From positions 1 to 17,053 of the forward strand of contig CAAGHY010000103.1 in the NCBI GenBank assembly GCA_900769735.1: a stretch of 17,053 nt of DNA, given 5' to 3'. The DNA comes from Rikenellaceae bacterium (GTDB lineage: Bacteria; Bacteroidota; Bacteroidia; Bacteroidales; UBA932). Shown in pieces: positions 1 through 6,817 of this stretch. How positions within the stretch are numbered: the stretch's first letter is position 1; the number at the start of each line of letters is the position of its first letter. A model generated the notes under the pieces. That model was not told the DNA's origin. It saw nothing but the letters and a program-made list of their open reading frames with translations, and did not search any database. Position numbers and translations under genes: made by a program.

Positions 1-1
1 C

Positions 2-70
2 AGCGGTAGAGCTGGTGTTGGTACTCCTACCTTCAAGAGTGCTTCATTCGGTGTTCAGCTAACATTCTAA
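2..70 (+). CDS. C-terminal end of a SusC-family TonB-dependent outer-membrane transporter (partial)
   Basis: The open frame enters from the left edge and ends in ...GVQLTF followed by TAA. A terminal phenylalanine after an alternating hydrophobic strand is the usual last beta-strand of an outer-membrane barrel. The stop lies 9 bases before a SusD gene, and SusC always precedes SusD in Bacteroidetes glycan-uptake loci. Together they would form the outer-membrane complex that binds and imports an oligosaccharide or peptide. Only 22 residues are visible, so the call rests mainly on position and the C-terminal aromatic residue. Confidence 0.75.
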   Translation, partial: SGRAGVGTPTFKSASFGVQLTF

Positions 71-79
71 TTTAGGTAA

Positions 80-2002
80 ATGAAAATGAAAAAATTAACT
101 TTTATATTATTCTCAATCGCTCTTCTTGCTTTGGCAAGCTGTAACGATTACCTTGATCGTACATCTAAAACAGAGATGAACGATGCGAACTTCTGGACCT
201 CGGAGAGTAATCTACGCTACTTTGTAAACTTGGCTTACCCAACTTACTTTGTAGGTTATAACTCAAGTTGGGGTACTGCTTACATCCCTGGTGTTCGTGG
301 TGAGATCAGTGATGATGCTACAAAGACTGGTACTCAGTCTAATCTTTTGACTGCTGTTCCTGGTGACAACTGGTACAGAGCTGAGGGAACTTACTGGTTG
401 CAGAGAACTGGTGCTGGTCCTTGGAACTTCGGTTGGATCCGTAAATGGAACCTTATGATCAACAGACTTGATATGATGAACGAGAACGGTATTCTTACTC
501 CAGAGGCTTATGGCCACTGGATGGGTGTTGCACGTTTCTTGAGAGCATACGAGTACTACCGTTTTGTAATGTCATTCGGTGATGTTCCTTACTATGATTA
601 TGTTGTTGCTGCTGAGGATTTTGACAATCAGTACAAATCAAGAGATTCTCGTGCTACTGTAATGACTAAAGTAATGGAGGATCTTGACTATGCAGTTCAG
701 AACGTAAGAGTAAATGACGGTCAGGATTATATTAATAAATATGTTGTTGCTGCTTTCGGTTCAAGATTCATGTTGCACGAGGCAACTTGGTACAACTACC
801 ACGGTTACGGTTCAGCTGCTCTAGCTAAACAGTTCCTTGAGAAAGCTGTATCATACGCTGAGGTTGTAATGAACTCTGGCAAATATGCATTTGACTGTGA
901 CTTCCGTTCATTGTTCGGTTCTTTCGCTCAGAAAGGTACTGAGACTATCCTTTACAGATCATACCTTGAGGGTAAAGCTACTCACTGTATTGCCTCTTAC
1001 TCTAACCTTACTGAGAGCCAGAGCCACGGTGCTAACCTAACCACTCTTAAAGCTTGGATCTGTAATGACGGTAAACCTTACACTTCTTCAACTGTAGAGA
1101 ATGTTGAGAGCTGGAGAATTCAGGATATGGCTGTAACTCGTGACCCTCGTTTTGAGGCTACTTTCTGGAGAGAGCCAGTTTCTGCTCTAACAGGTATCTA
1201 CTGTACTAAGTTCATTGACCGTGAGGGTATCACTTACTCATTGGATTACAGAATGGGTGAGACTCGTCCTGCTAAATACGGTTCTTCAACCAACACTAAC
1301 GGTGCCCCTATTATGCGTCTTGCAGAGGTAGTACTTAACTGGATTGAGGCTAAAGAGGAGCTTGCTATCCACCACGGTGGTGCAAAAGTTACTCAGGATG
1401 ACATTGACAGATCAATCAACGCTATCCGTAACCGTCCTCTTGATGCAGAGGCAGAGGCACTAGGTGTTAAGAAAACTGCACCTCTAGTATTGGCTGAGCT
1501 TCAGGATGATCCAGCTCGAACTTCTGAAATTGAGAAAGCTACTAAAGCTGGTGTTGTTGCTACTCCACTTCTATGGGAGATCCGTAGAGAGCGCCGAATG
1601 GAGTTCTTCTTGGAGCAGACTCGTATCCTAGACCTACGCCGTTGGGGTAAACTTGAGCTAATGGACTGTGATCTTAACCCTGAGATTATGGTTGGTGCTT
1701 GGGTTGACTACAATGAGACTAAGGGGCTTCAGAAATCATTCAACCTTCTAACTGCTTCGCAGTTCGGTAAGCTTGAGGTAATGAAAGAAGACGGCACAAA
1801 AGTTAAATTTACTGGTACAGCAGATGATAAAGGTAATATCAGCGAGTCAAACGCTGCTGATATGGTAGGTTTCAAAATTCCTTCTTCAGTTGCAAAAAGG
1901 TATTCAATTGAGCCTAAACATTACCTTGAGCCAGTATGTAATGACGTTATTTCTCAGTACACTACCAGAGGTTACTCTATTGAGCAGAACCCAGGTTGGT
2001 AA
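80..2002 (+). CDS. SusD/RagB-family outer-membrane nutrient-binding lipoprotein
   Basis: This is a surface lipoprotein that caps a SusC barrel and binds the incoming nutrient. Residues 1-21 form a lipoprotein signal: KMKK, a hydrophobic stretch, then a lipobox LASC with the acylated cysteine at residue 21, followed by NDYLD as is typical of SusD. Around residues 501-525 the strongly conserved C-terminal SusD motif is visible (IRRERRMEFF, then DLRRWGK). At 640 aa it is at the long end of the family. Two in-frame ATGs (80 and 86) are both usable starts; the first gives a slightly longer n-region. It directly follows the SusC stop and ends at a strong terminator, so it closes the operon. Substrate cannot be deduced, since no glycoside hydrolase or peptidase is linked on this side. 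Confidence 0.95.
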   Translation: MKMKKLTFILFSIALLALASCNDYLDRTSKTEMNDANFWTSESNLRYFVNLAYPTYFVGYNSSWGTAYIPGVRGEISDDATKTGTQSNLLTAVPGDNWYRAEGTYWLQRTGAGPWNFGWIRKWNLMINRLDMMNENGILTPEAYGHWMGVARFLRAYEYYRFVMSFGDVPYYDYVVAAEDFDNQYKSRDSRATVMTKVMEDLDYAVQNVRVNDGQDYINKYVVAAFGSRFMLHEATWYNYHGYGSAALAKQFLEKAVSYAEVVMNSGKYAFDCDFRSLFGSFAQKGTETILYRSYLEGKATHCIASYSNLTESQSHGANLTTLKAWICNDGKPYTSSTVENVESWRIQDMAVTRDPRFEATFWREPVSALTGIYCTKFIDREGITYSLDYRMGETRPAKYGSSTNTNGAPIMRLAEVVLNWIEAKEELAIHHGGAKVTQDDIDRSINAIRNRPLDAEAEALGVKKTAPLVLAELQDDPARTSEIEKATKAGVVATPLLWEIRRERRMEFFLEQTRILDLRRWGKLELMDCDLNPEIMVGAWVDYNETKGLQKSFNLLTASQFGKLEVMKEDGTKVKFTGTADDKGNISESNAADMVGFKIPSSVAKRYSIEPKHYLEPVCNDVISQYTTRGYSIEQNPGW

Positions 2003-2038
2003 TAATTGGATTCATTAAGATGATTTCATAGAAAAGGG

Positions 2039-2073
2039 GCTGGACCAATATATTTGGGTCCAGCTTTCTTTTT
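2039..2073 (+). terminator. Rho-independent terminator of the SusCD operon
   Basis: Perfect 8-bp arms GCTGGACC (2039-2046) and GGTCCAGC (2057-2064) enclose a 10-base loop and are followed by TTTCTTTTT. It lies 37 bases past the SusD stop and separates that operon from the recombinase gene. Confidence 0.85.
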
Positions 2074-2103
2074 GAACCAATACTAATATATATATGACCT
2101 TTG
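2071..2103 (+). promoter_or_regulatory. Candidate promoter of the serine recombinase
   Basis: TTTG at 2071-2074 and GACCTTTG at 2096-2103 (TAnnTTTG with T replaced by G) are 21 bases apart, in the range of Bacteroidetes sigma-ABfr promoters. Transcription would begin near 2110, leaving a leader of about 90 bases. The -33 box overlaps the T-tract of the preceding terminator. Confidence 0.45.
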
Positions 2104-2173
2104 TAAAATTTAAAGGGAAAAAATCTCTCTAATACGGGAACAGTTGAGAGGAGTATCTCCTTTTTATTTTGAG

Positions 2174-2197
2174 GCTGTAATATTCTAATTTTACAGC
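2174..2197 (+). repeat. Inverted repeat immediately before the recombinase start codon
   Basis: GCTGTAA (2174-2180) and TTACAGC (2191-2197) are perfect 7-bp arms around a 10-base loop, ending one base before the ATG at 2199. It could be an operator or an RNA hairpin that limits ribosome access to the invertase. A separate mini-hairpin GGAG-TAT-CTCC followed by a T-rich run lies at about 2151-2170. Confidence 0.5.
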
Positions 2198-2198
2198 T

Positions 2199-2810
2199 AT
2201 GATTATTGGATACTTGAGAGTAAGTACAGAGAAACAGAATTTGTACAATCAAAAAGAAGAAATTTCAAAGTTTGTACTGGAGAAGAATTTTATCATTGAC
2301 AAGTGGGTTATGGAGAAGGTGAGCGGTAAAATAGACCGGAAATACCGCAAGTTGGGAGGTCTGTTAAGCAAGATGAAGAAAGGTGATACAATGATTATAA
2401 CTGAAGTTTCAAGACTTAGCCGTTCCTTGACTGATATTATGACAATAATGGGAATGTGTCTGAAGAAGGGGATCAATCTTTATACAACAAAAGAGCGTTA
2501 TGCTTTTGATGATACAATAAACTCCAAAGTGCTTTGTTTTGCGTTTGGGCTTGCTGCTGAAATAGAAAGGAATCTGATTTCTATGCGCACAAAGGAGGCT
2601 CTTGCGGTAAAAAAGGCTGAAGGTGTAATACTTGGCAGGCGCAAGGGGTCCTGTGTAAAGCTGGAATATCTGCAGAACCATTCCCAAGAGATTGAGGAAA
2701 TGCTTTGTAAAGGGTGGACAGTTGCCCGTATTTGCCGTCACTTGAAAGTGTCTAGGGATACTTTCTACAAATTCAGAAAACAACAGAATCTGGAGATGCA
2801 GTTAAGCTAG
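2199..2810 (+). CDS. Serine site-specific recombinase, Mpi/Hin-like DNA invertase
   Basis: This is a 203-aa small serine recombinase of the resolvase/invertase family, which cuts and religates DNA at paired sites. The N-terminal catalytic domain starts MIIGYLRVSTEKQ, with Arg7 and nucleophile Ser9. Further family landmarks are SRLSRSLTD near residue 70 and AEIERNLISMRTKEAL on the long E-helix near residues 119-134. The C-terminus holds a helix-turn-helix (WTVARICRHLKVSRDTFYKF). The size and layout fit the master invertases of Bacteroides (Mpi) that flip promoters of surface-polysaccharide and surface-protein genes. It sits just behind a SusCD operon. I found no matched pair of invertible-promoter repeats in the window, so its target is probably elsewhere or left of the window. 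Resolvase activity cannot be excluded. Confidence 0.85.
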   Translation: MIIGYLRVSTEKQNLYNQKEEISKFVLEKNFIIDKWVMEKVSGKIDRKYRKLGGLLSKMKKGDTMIITEVSRLSRSLTDIMTIMGMCLKKGINLYTTKERYAFDDTINSKVLCFAFGLAAEIERNLISMRTKEALAVKKAEGVILGRRKGSCVKLEYLQNHSQEIEEMLCKGWTVARICRHLKVSRDTFYKFRKQQNLEMQLS

Positions 2811-2819
2811 TTTTATGTT

Positions 2820-2850
2820 TTTGTCTTTTGCAGAATAAACCTTATCTTTG
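2820..2850 (+). promoter_or_regulatory. Canonical Bacteroidetes promoter of pepP
   Basis: TTTG at 2820-2823, a 19-base spacer, and TATCTTTG at 2843-2850 match the TTTG/TAnnTTTG consensus exactly. Transcription should start around 2857. This rules out the upstream in-frame TTG at 2848, which lies inside the -7 box, and fixes the start codon at 2875. Confidence 0.75.
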
Positions 2851-2874
2851 ATTCAAACACAAAATTTTCATACT

Positions 2875-4266
2875 ATGTTTGCAAAAGAGACTTATATAAG
2901 CAGACGAGAGCGTCTGATGCAGAAGATAAATGACGGTGTAATTCTGCTGTTGGGCAACAGTGAGGCTTCAACTAATTATCCGTCAAATACATACAAGTTC
3001 CGTCAGGATAGTTCATTCCTTTATTTCTATGGCCTTAATGAGCCTGATTTGGCTGCTATCCTTGATCCTCAGAGCGGTGAGCAGATCCTTTTTGGAAATA
3101 ACGTGGATATGGATGACATCATCTGGATGGGCTCGCAACCTACAATTGCTGAGAAAGGTGCAAAAGTTGGGATTACCCATACAGAACCTTTTGCTGCCCT
3201 TGGAACTTACCTTGCACAGGCTCAGAAAGAGGGTAGAAAAGTGCATTATTTGCCTCCTTACCGTAACTACAACAAGATTTTGCTTAATTCATTGTTGAAT
3301 ATTCCTATCCCTGCACTTAAAGAGCAGGCATCTTTGGAGCTTATCAATGCTGTTGTAGATTTGAGAATTGTAAAAGAGGAGTGCGAGCTTGAAGAGATCC
3401 ACAAAGCTTGCGACATTGGTTATGAGATGCATTTCACTGCAATGAAACTTGCAAAACTTGGAATGGTTGAGCAGCAGCTTGCAGGTGTAATGGAAGGAAT
3501 TGCACACTCAAAAGGTGCAATGACCTCTTTCCCTACAATCCTTTCGCAGAATGGTGAGACCCTTCATAACCACTCGCATCATCAGATTCTTACAGATGGA
3601 AGACTGATTGTAATTGATGCAGGTGCTGAGAACAATATGAACTACTGTTCAGACTTTACCCGTACCATCCCAAGCAGCGGCAAGTTCACCCAGCAGCAGA
3701 AGGATATCTACAACATTGTAGCAGCTGCTAACAATCTTGCCCAGGAGATGGCAAAACCTGGCCTTACATATAAAGAAGTACACTTGGCTTCTTGCCGTGT
3801 CCTTGCCCAGGGACTTACAGACTTGGGCCTTATGAAAGGCAATGTAGATGAGGCGGTAGCTGCAGGTGCACACGCTTTGTTCATGCCTCACGGTCTTGGC
3901 CACAATATGGGTTTGGATGTTCACGATATGGAGGATTTGGGCCAGATTTACGTAGGATATGACAATGAAACCCGCCCTTCAACCCAGTTTGGTCTTGCAA
4001 GCTTGCGTATGGGCCGTATGCTTAAACCTGGTTACGTTCTTACAGTAGAGCCCGGATGTTACTTTATCCCAGCCCTTATTGACCAGTGGGAGGCAGAAGG
4101 AACCAATAAGGACTTCATCAATTTTGAGGCACTTAAAGCTTACAGGACATTTGGCGGCATAAGACTTGAAGATGACATTGTAATCACTGATAACGGCTGC
4201 AGAATGCTTGGAAGCAAACGCCTTCCAATCACCCCTGAAGAGGTTGAGAAAGAGATGCAGGGCTAA
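2875..4266 (+). CDS. pepP: Xaa-Pro aminopeptidase, M24 family (aminopeptidase P)
   Basis: A cytosolic metallopeptidase (463 aa) that removes an N-terminal residue preceding proline. The N-terminal half is the AMP_N domain (FRQDSSFLYFYGL, GNNVDMDDIIWMG). The C-terminal half is the pita-bread catalytic domain with a full set of dinuclear-metal ligands: Asp248 (VIDAGAEN), Asp260 (CSDFTRT), His343 in HGLGHNMGLDVHD, Glu392 (TVEPGCYF) and Glu432 (IRLEDD). The conserved histidines His339 and His350 flank His343 as in E. coli PepP. It is a single-gene unit with its own promoter and terminator. The start at 2875 is chosen because the upstream in-frame TTG (2848) lies within the promoter. Codon use is that of a well-expressed housekeeping gene. 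Confidence 0.93.
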   Translation: MFAKETYISRRERLMQKINDGVILLLGNSEASTNYPSNTYKFRQDSSFLYFYGLNEPDLAAILDPQSGEQILFGNNVDMDDIIWMGSQPTIAEKGAKVGITHTEPFAALGTYLAQAQKEGRKVHYLPPYRNYNKILLNSLLNIPIPALKEQASLELINAVVDLRIVKEECELEEIHKACDIGYEMHFTAMKLAKLGMVEQQLAGVMEGIAHSKGAMTSFPTILSQNGETLHNHSHHQILTDGRLIVIDAGAENNMNYCSDFTRTIPSSGKFTQQQKDIYNIVAAANNLAQEMAKPGLTYKEVHLASCRVLAQGLTDLGLMKGNVDEAVAAGAHALFMPHGLGHNMGLDVHDMEDLGQIYVGYDNETRPSTQFGLASLRMGRMLKPGYVLTVEPGCYFIPALIDQWEAEGTNKDFINFEALKAYRTFGGIRLEDDIVITDNGCRMLGSKRLPITPEEVEKEMQG

Positions 4267-4285
4267 CCCTCAAACATAACTTTAA

Positions 4286-4336
4286 AAGAGTGGCACACAA
4301 GGAAGCAGAAACCCTTTGTGCTGCTCTTGTTTTTTA
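4286..4336 (+). terminator. Terminator after pepP
   Basis: AAGAG (4286-4290) pairs with CTCTT (4324-4328), with further pairing of GCACA to TGTGC and AGG to CCT inside, then a run of T from 4330. One small internal mismatch (tg opposite tg) interrupts the stem. Confidence 0.75.
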
Positions 4337-4364
4337 ATTTTCTTCCCGATAATTATATCCTTTT

Positions 4365-4868
4365 ATGATAGAATTCAAAAAAGCAGGCATTGAAGACACT
4401 CTGCTGATAGAAGAACTTGCACAGGAAATCTTCCGTGCAACATATAAAGAGATGCTTTCCCCAGGACAGATAGAATATATGATGGATTGGATGTATTCCC
4501 AGGAAAATCTGCGCAAGCAGATTCTGGAGGACGGACATATCTATCACATTGTATATTACAACGGTGAACCGGTAGGGTATGTATCGGTGCAGCAGCAGGG
4601 GGAAAGGTTGTGGCATCTGCAGAAAATCTATCTGAGACCCGGATTACAGGGAAAATCTGTCGGGAAGAAGATGTTCCTCTTTGCGGTGGAATATATCCGC
4701 AAAAACTCCCTTTTGCCGTGCACAATGGAACTGAATGTGAACCGCGACAACGAAAAAGCGTGGCATTTTTATGAGCATATGGGGATGCACAAGGCCAGCA
4801 GCGGGGATTTTCACATTGGCAACGGCTACTATATGACCGACTACATTATGGCAATGGAGGTGAAGTAG
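4365..4868 (+). CDS. GNAT-family N-acetyltransferase
   Basis: A 167-aa acetyl-CoA-dependent acetyltransferase. The order of elements is that of GNAT: an N-terminal helix pair (IEDTLLIEELAQEIFRATY), the strand pair around GEPVGYVSVQQQ, motif A (LQKIYLRPGLQGKSVGKKMF, residues about 86-105) and motif B (ELNVNRDNEKAWHFYEHMGM, about 121-140). In motif A the usual QGxGxG is QGKSVG (Gln95 to Gly100), so one glycine is serine. The NVNRDNxxAxxFYxxxGF-type motif is well preserved. The YxxMLSPxQIxYMxxWMYS opening is typical of an uncharacterised Bacteroidetes subgroup. The acceptor cannot be told; small amines, peptides or protein N-termini are all possible. Single gene behind the pepP terminator. Confidence 0.88.
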   Translation: MIEFKKAGIEDTLLIEELAQEIFRATYKEMLSPGQIEYMMDWMYSQENLRKQILEDGHIYHIVYYNGEPVGYVSVQQQGERLWHLQKIYLRPGLQGKSVGKKMFLFAVEYIRKNSLLPCTMELNVNRDNEKAWHFYEHMGMHKASSGDFHIGNGYYMTDYIMAMEVK

Positions 4869-5084
4869 AAGGTTGATGAATTCTATAATCTATTCATAAA
4901 GGAAACTTCAAATTTGCCATTCAAGGTGGAAATTGATAATGTTCCTGAGGATATACAAATAATGCTTAACTCTGTTAGCAATACGCAAACAAGAGCTAAG
5001 AACAGGACTGTTAATGCAACAGCTGAAGTAATTAATTTTGATAATATGGATAGCATGCATTTTTGTGGAGGTGTTAAGCTATAG
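4869..5084 (+). pseudogene. Start-less open frame directly after the acetyltransferase stop (gene remnant)
   Basis: In the same frame as the acetyltransferase, 71 codons stay open after its TAG and end at TAG 5082-5084. The translation begins KVDEFYNLFIKETSNLPFK, contains EIDNVPEDIQIMLNSV and RTVNATAEVINFDNMDS, and ends in CGGVKL. It has protein-like composition but no start codon before the ATG at 4962. This fits the 3' end of a gene whose 5' part was lost, or a read-through extension of the acetyltransferase. The last six bases overlap the stop of the convergent LytTR gene at a CTATAG palindrome that serves both strands. I do not recognise the family. Confidence 0.35.
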
Positions 5085-5765
5085 ATTAGAATCCCTATAT
5101 TTTCTTGAGATAGGAATAGTTTCATCAGCCAAGTGTACTTGTGTGGCTTCCCAAGATACAATATGCTCTTTGTTTACCAGAAATGAGCGATGAACCCTGA
5201 CGAAATGAGGGTTAAGGAATTCTTCCCATCTGGATATATTCATTTTGGTGCGGTAGGATTCCTCGCTTGTACACCTTACCCATACTTCAGAGTCATTTGA
5301 TTCAATATATTTGATTTTTGATACTTGAAGAGAAATCTTTTTTCTGTCAGATATAAATTCTATAGTGTCTGTCTTTTCAGGTTCAAGGTTTCGTTTGAAA
5401 ACTTTTTCTTTAAGTAGGAAGTTCAATGCGCAAAGAGAGCCTATACTAAACATAATGAGTACGGGATTTAGCATGAATATATCACCAACACTATATTCGT
5501 TCAAATACCAGCTTCCAATGCATAGTCCAAAATATGCAGACACGATAACTGCGCTGCCTAACCAGATTACAGTCTCTATGCCTTTCCTCCTATTTTGGAA
5601 AGAGATCTTTTTAAATAGAGAGTTTGCCATAATCATGGCTGGCAACATTAAGGATGAGTACATGAATGCAATTGAGAAAGAACTGCAGCCACTCATAAAA
5701 ATAAGACTCATTGTTAATGTACCTACAAGCCAGAATATGATTTCAAAGGCAATGGACCTGTTCAT
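5079..5765 (-). CDS. Membrane-anchored LytTR-family transcriptional regulator
   Basis: A 228-aa protein with two parts. Residues 1 to about 120 hold four hydrophobic segments (IIFWLVGTLTMSLIFMSG, IAFMYSSLMLPAMIMA, VIWLGSAVIVSAYFGLCIG, IFMLNPVLIMFSIGSLCAL). Residues about 133-228 form a LytTR DNA-binding domain: IEFISDRKKISLQVSKIKYIESNDSEVWV, then SRWEEFLNPHFVRVHRSFLVNKEHIV, and a basic end TIPISRKYRDS. The HFVRVHRSFLVN signature is diagnostic. Such proteins sense something at the membrane without a kinase partner. It is divergent from the small membrane protein at 5956, whose promoter region has phased direct repeats, so it probably regulates that gene or itself. Confidence 0.88.
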   Translation of the reverse strand: MNRSIAFEIIFWLVGTLTMSLIFMSGCSSFSIAFMYSSLMLPAMIMANSLFKKISFQNRRKGIETVIWLGSAVIVSAYFGLCIGSWYLNEYSVGDIFMLNPVLIMFSIGSLCALNFLLKEKVFKRNLEPEKTDTIEFISDRKKISLQVSKIKYIESNDSEVWVRCTSEESYRTKMNISRWEEFLNPHFVRVHRSFLVNKEHIVSWEATQVHLADETIPISRKYRDSNL

Positions 5766-5788
5766 TTTTTTAGTTCATTATTTTTTCT

Positions 5789-5796
5789 CAAAATTA
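5789..5796 (-). promoter_or_regulatory. Possible -7 box for the LytTR gene
   Basis: On the minus strand TAATTTTG (plus-strand CAAAATTA) matches TAnnTTTG and lies 23 bases upstream of the LytTR start. No convincing TTTG -33 box is present at the expected distance, so the promoter may be weak or activator-dependent. Confidence 0.35.
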
Positions 5797-5847
5797 ACTA
5801 TAATTCCTATGTTTACTATTGAAAATCATAGTCAGAAGTTCCCACTT

Positions 5848-5887
5848 AAGGCTTTTGAAGGGTTTCTACATCTGTACAAGGGGTTTT
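5848..5887 (+). promoter_or_regulatory. Phased direct repeats upstream of the 5956 promoter (candidate LytTR operator)
   Basis: AAGGCTTTTG (5848), AAGGGTTTC (5858) and AAGGGGTTTT (5878) recur at spacings of 10 and 20 bases, that is one and two helical turns. LytTR proteins bind direct repeats separated by about two turns upstream of the -35 region. The last copy ends a few bases before the -33 box at 5892. Confidence 0.4.
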
Positions 5888-5891
5888 AAAA

Positions 5892-5922
5892 TTGGAAAAA
5901 TGTGCCTCTTGGAGGAACTTTG
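5892..5922 (+). promoter_or_regulatory. Candidate promoter of the small membrane protein
   Basis: TTG at 5892-5894 and GAACTTTG at 5915-5922 (TAnnTTTG with the first T replaced) have a 20-base spacer. Transcription would begin near 5930, 26 bases before the ATG at 5956. Confidence 0.45.
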
Positions 5923-5955
5923 CAGAGACGTTTAACAAATTAAAAAATTACCGTT

Positions 5956-6273
5956 ATGATTGCTTTTTCTTATTTCTTACAAGGTGGCCCATTTGGAATG
6001 GGACTTCTTACTTTGATGCTAATTGGATTATGTCTTGCTGCATGGAAAGCTCCAGCATGGGTAACCAATATTGGAAAGATTGCCTGTGCCTTTAGTATCT
6101 TATACGCCCTGTTGGGTACTTTGGGCGCATTGCAAGGAGTAGTAGCTGCTAAAGGTGTTCCATTCTGGTTGTTATGTTCAGGATTGAGCACTGGATTAAT
6201 ACCAGTTATATACGGACTTTTCATTTATATAGTTTCTCAGATTATTGCAATTGTGCAGAAACCAAGAATCTGA
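5956..6273 (+). CDS. Small three-to-four-helix membrane protein, possibly MotA/TolQ/ExbB-related
   Basis: A 105-aa integral membrane protein of unknown function. It opens MIAFSYFLQGGPFGMG and continues into a hydrophobic helix (LLTLMLIGLCLAAW). Two to three more helices follow: IACAFSILYALLGTLGALQGVV, FWLLCSGLSTGLIPVIYG and LFIYIVSQIIAIV. The GGPFxMGxLTLxLIxL opening and the small-residue-rich helices recall the start of MotA/TolQ/ExbB proton-channel subunits in Bacteroidetes, but the protein is about half their usual length, so this is only a suggestion. It is divergent from a LytTR membrane regulator and followed by a terminator, so it forms a single-gene unit likely controlled by that regulator. 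An overlapping frame starting at 5892 covers the promoter and is not coding. Confidence 0.75.
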   Translation: MIAFSYFLQGGPFGMGLLTLMLIGLCLAAWKAPAWVTNIGKIACAFSILYALLGTLGALQGVVAAKGVPFWLLCSGLSTGLIPVIYGLFIYIVSQIIAIVQKPRI

Positions 6274-6344
6274 TTCCTGAAAACTTTTCTACAAAGGTTT
6301 TGTTTATATAGGTGAAATAGTTTTTTAAGTTAGGTTAAGTCGGG

Positions 6345-6387
6345 CAAGCTCTGCAGCCTCGGGATGAGGTTGCGGGGCTTGTTTTAT
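6345..6387 (+). terminator. Terminator after the small membrane protein
   Basis: CAAGC (6345-6349) pairs with GCTTG (6377-6381), and the stem continues with CTGCA against TGCG and CCTC against GAGG around a GGGAT loop. TTTTATT follows. Confidence 0.75.
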
Positions 6388-6393
6388 TGTATC

Positions 6394-6436
6394 ATACGCG
6401 TATCATTCCAGCGCTGAGAAATATTTGTTAACTTTG
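6394..6436 (+). promoter_or_regulatory. Candidate promoter with a palindrome in its upstream part
   Basis: TAACTTTG at 6429-6436 is a perfect TAnnTTTG -7 box; the -33 position (about 6406-6409) is only TTCC. Upstream lies the 10-bp palindrome ATACGCGTAT (6394-6403), itself inside the direct repeat TATCAT-ACGCG-TATCAT. The palindrome would sit next to the -33 region and is a possible operator. It would drive the small ORFs beginning at 6483. Confidence 0.4.
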
Positions 6437-6482
6437 GTGAAGTGGAAATTATATGCCAAAAGCATAGTTTAAAAGGGTTATA

Positions 6483-6608
6483 ATGACTAAAATTTATCAA
6501 AGGCCGTTTTCAGAAGTAGTAAAGTTTCCAATGGGGAATAGAATCAATAGAGATAGTAAAAGTTGGCAGAAAAAGTGGTGGGTTGTTTCTGGGTATTTCT
6601 ATGGTTAA
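6483..6608 (+). CDS. Small ORF, 41 aa, unknown (possibly the 5' part of a frameshifted gene)
   Basis: ATG at 6483 lies 47 bases past a good -7 box and opens MTKIYQRPFSEVVKFPMGN. The IYxRPxSEVV start resembles short Bacteroidales peptides with an IYxxPxxEVV opening, though I cannot confirm homology. The rest (RDSKSWQKKWWVVSGYFYG) looks less like protein. Its stop overlaps the ATG of the next frame by 8 bases, so either translational coupling or one gene broken by a frameshift is possible. Confidence 0.35.
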   Translation: MTKIYQRPFSEVVKFPMGNRINRDSKSWQKKWWVVSGYFYG

Positions 6609-6735
6609 TCCAAAAGATTGTCTTGAAATAGTTTCGGCCTTAGAAAGTAAAGGGGTAAAGGTTGATGTCTTTAAAAATTTTTCGCTCAAGGAATACCGTG
6701 AGGTGCATAAGAAGATTAGAAGGGGAGAATTATAG
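6601..6735 (+). CDS. Small ORF, 44 aa, in the +1 frame relative to the previous one (possible frameshift remnant)
   Basis: The ORF reads MVNPKDCLEIVSALESKGVK and ends KEYREVHKKIRRGEL. The frame is in fact open back to 6523, and the upstream codons (IEIVKVGRKSGGLFLGIS) also read like protein, although no ATG starts them. That suggests the true gene extended further 5' and was joined to the frame at 6483 before a one-base shift. The composition suits a small soluble alpha-helical protein. Family not recognised. A terminator follows within 10 bases. Confidence 0.4.
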   Translation: MVNPKDCLEIVSALESKGVKVDVFKNFSLKEYREVHKKIRRGEL

Positions 6736-6742
6736 AATATAA

Positions 6743-6795
6743 AGGTAGAGTGAAACGGTTTGAGTATTACAATCTTTTTTACTCTATCTTTTTTT
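6743..6795 (+). terminator. Terminator before the ECF operon
   Basis: AGGTAGAGTGAAA (from 6743) pairs with the T-run and ACTCTATCT (6781-6789), with one G-U pair, and is followed by a long T-tract. It isolates the small ORFs from the downstream operon. Confidence 0.6.
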
Positions 6796-6817
6796 GATTA
6801 AAAAATGAAAAATTTCT

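Noticed and set aside
2039..2197. Invertible promoter for SusCD or the recombinase
   Set aside because: The repeats found here are a terminator and a short leader hairpin; no pair of matching inverted repeats encloses a promoter.
1977..2252. 91-aa minus-strand frame across the SusD terminator
   Set aside because: It spans a strong terminator and the recombinase leader and has no recognisable protein features.
2409..2783. 124-aa minus-strand frame within the serine recombinase
   Set aside because: It is antisense to an intact catalytic protein.
4869..5084. Complete small gene starting at ATG 4962
   Set aside because: That would leave 31 protein-like codons upstream in the same frame unexplained, so a 5'-truncated remnant is more likely.
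5365..5889. 174-aa plus-strand frame opposite the LytTR gene
   Set aside because: It is antisense to a protein with a clear LytTR domain and shows no family features; it is a shadow.
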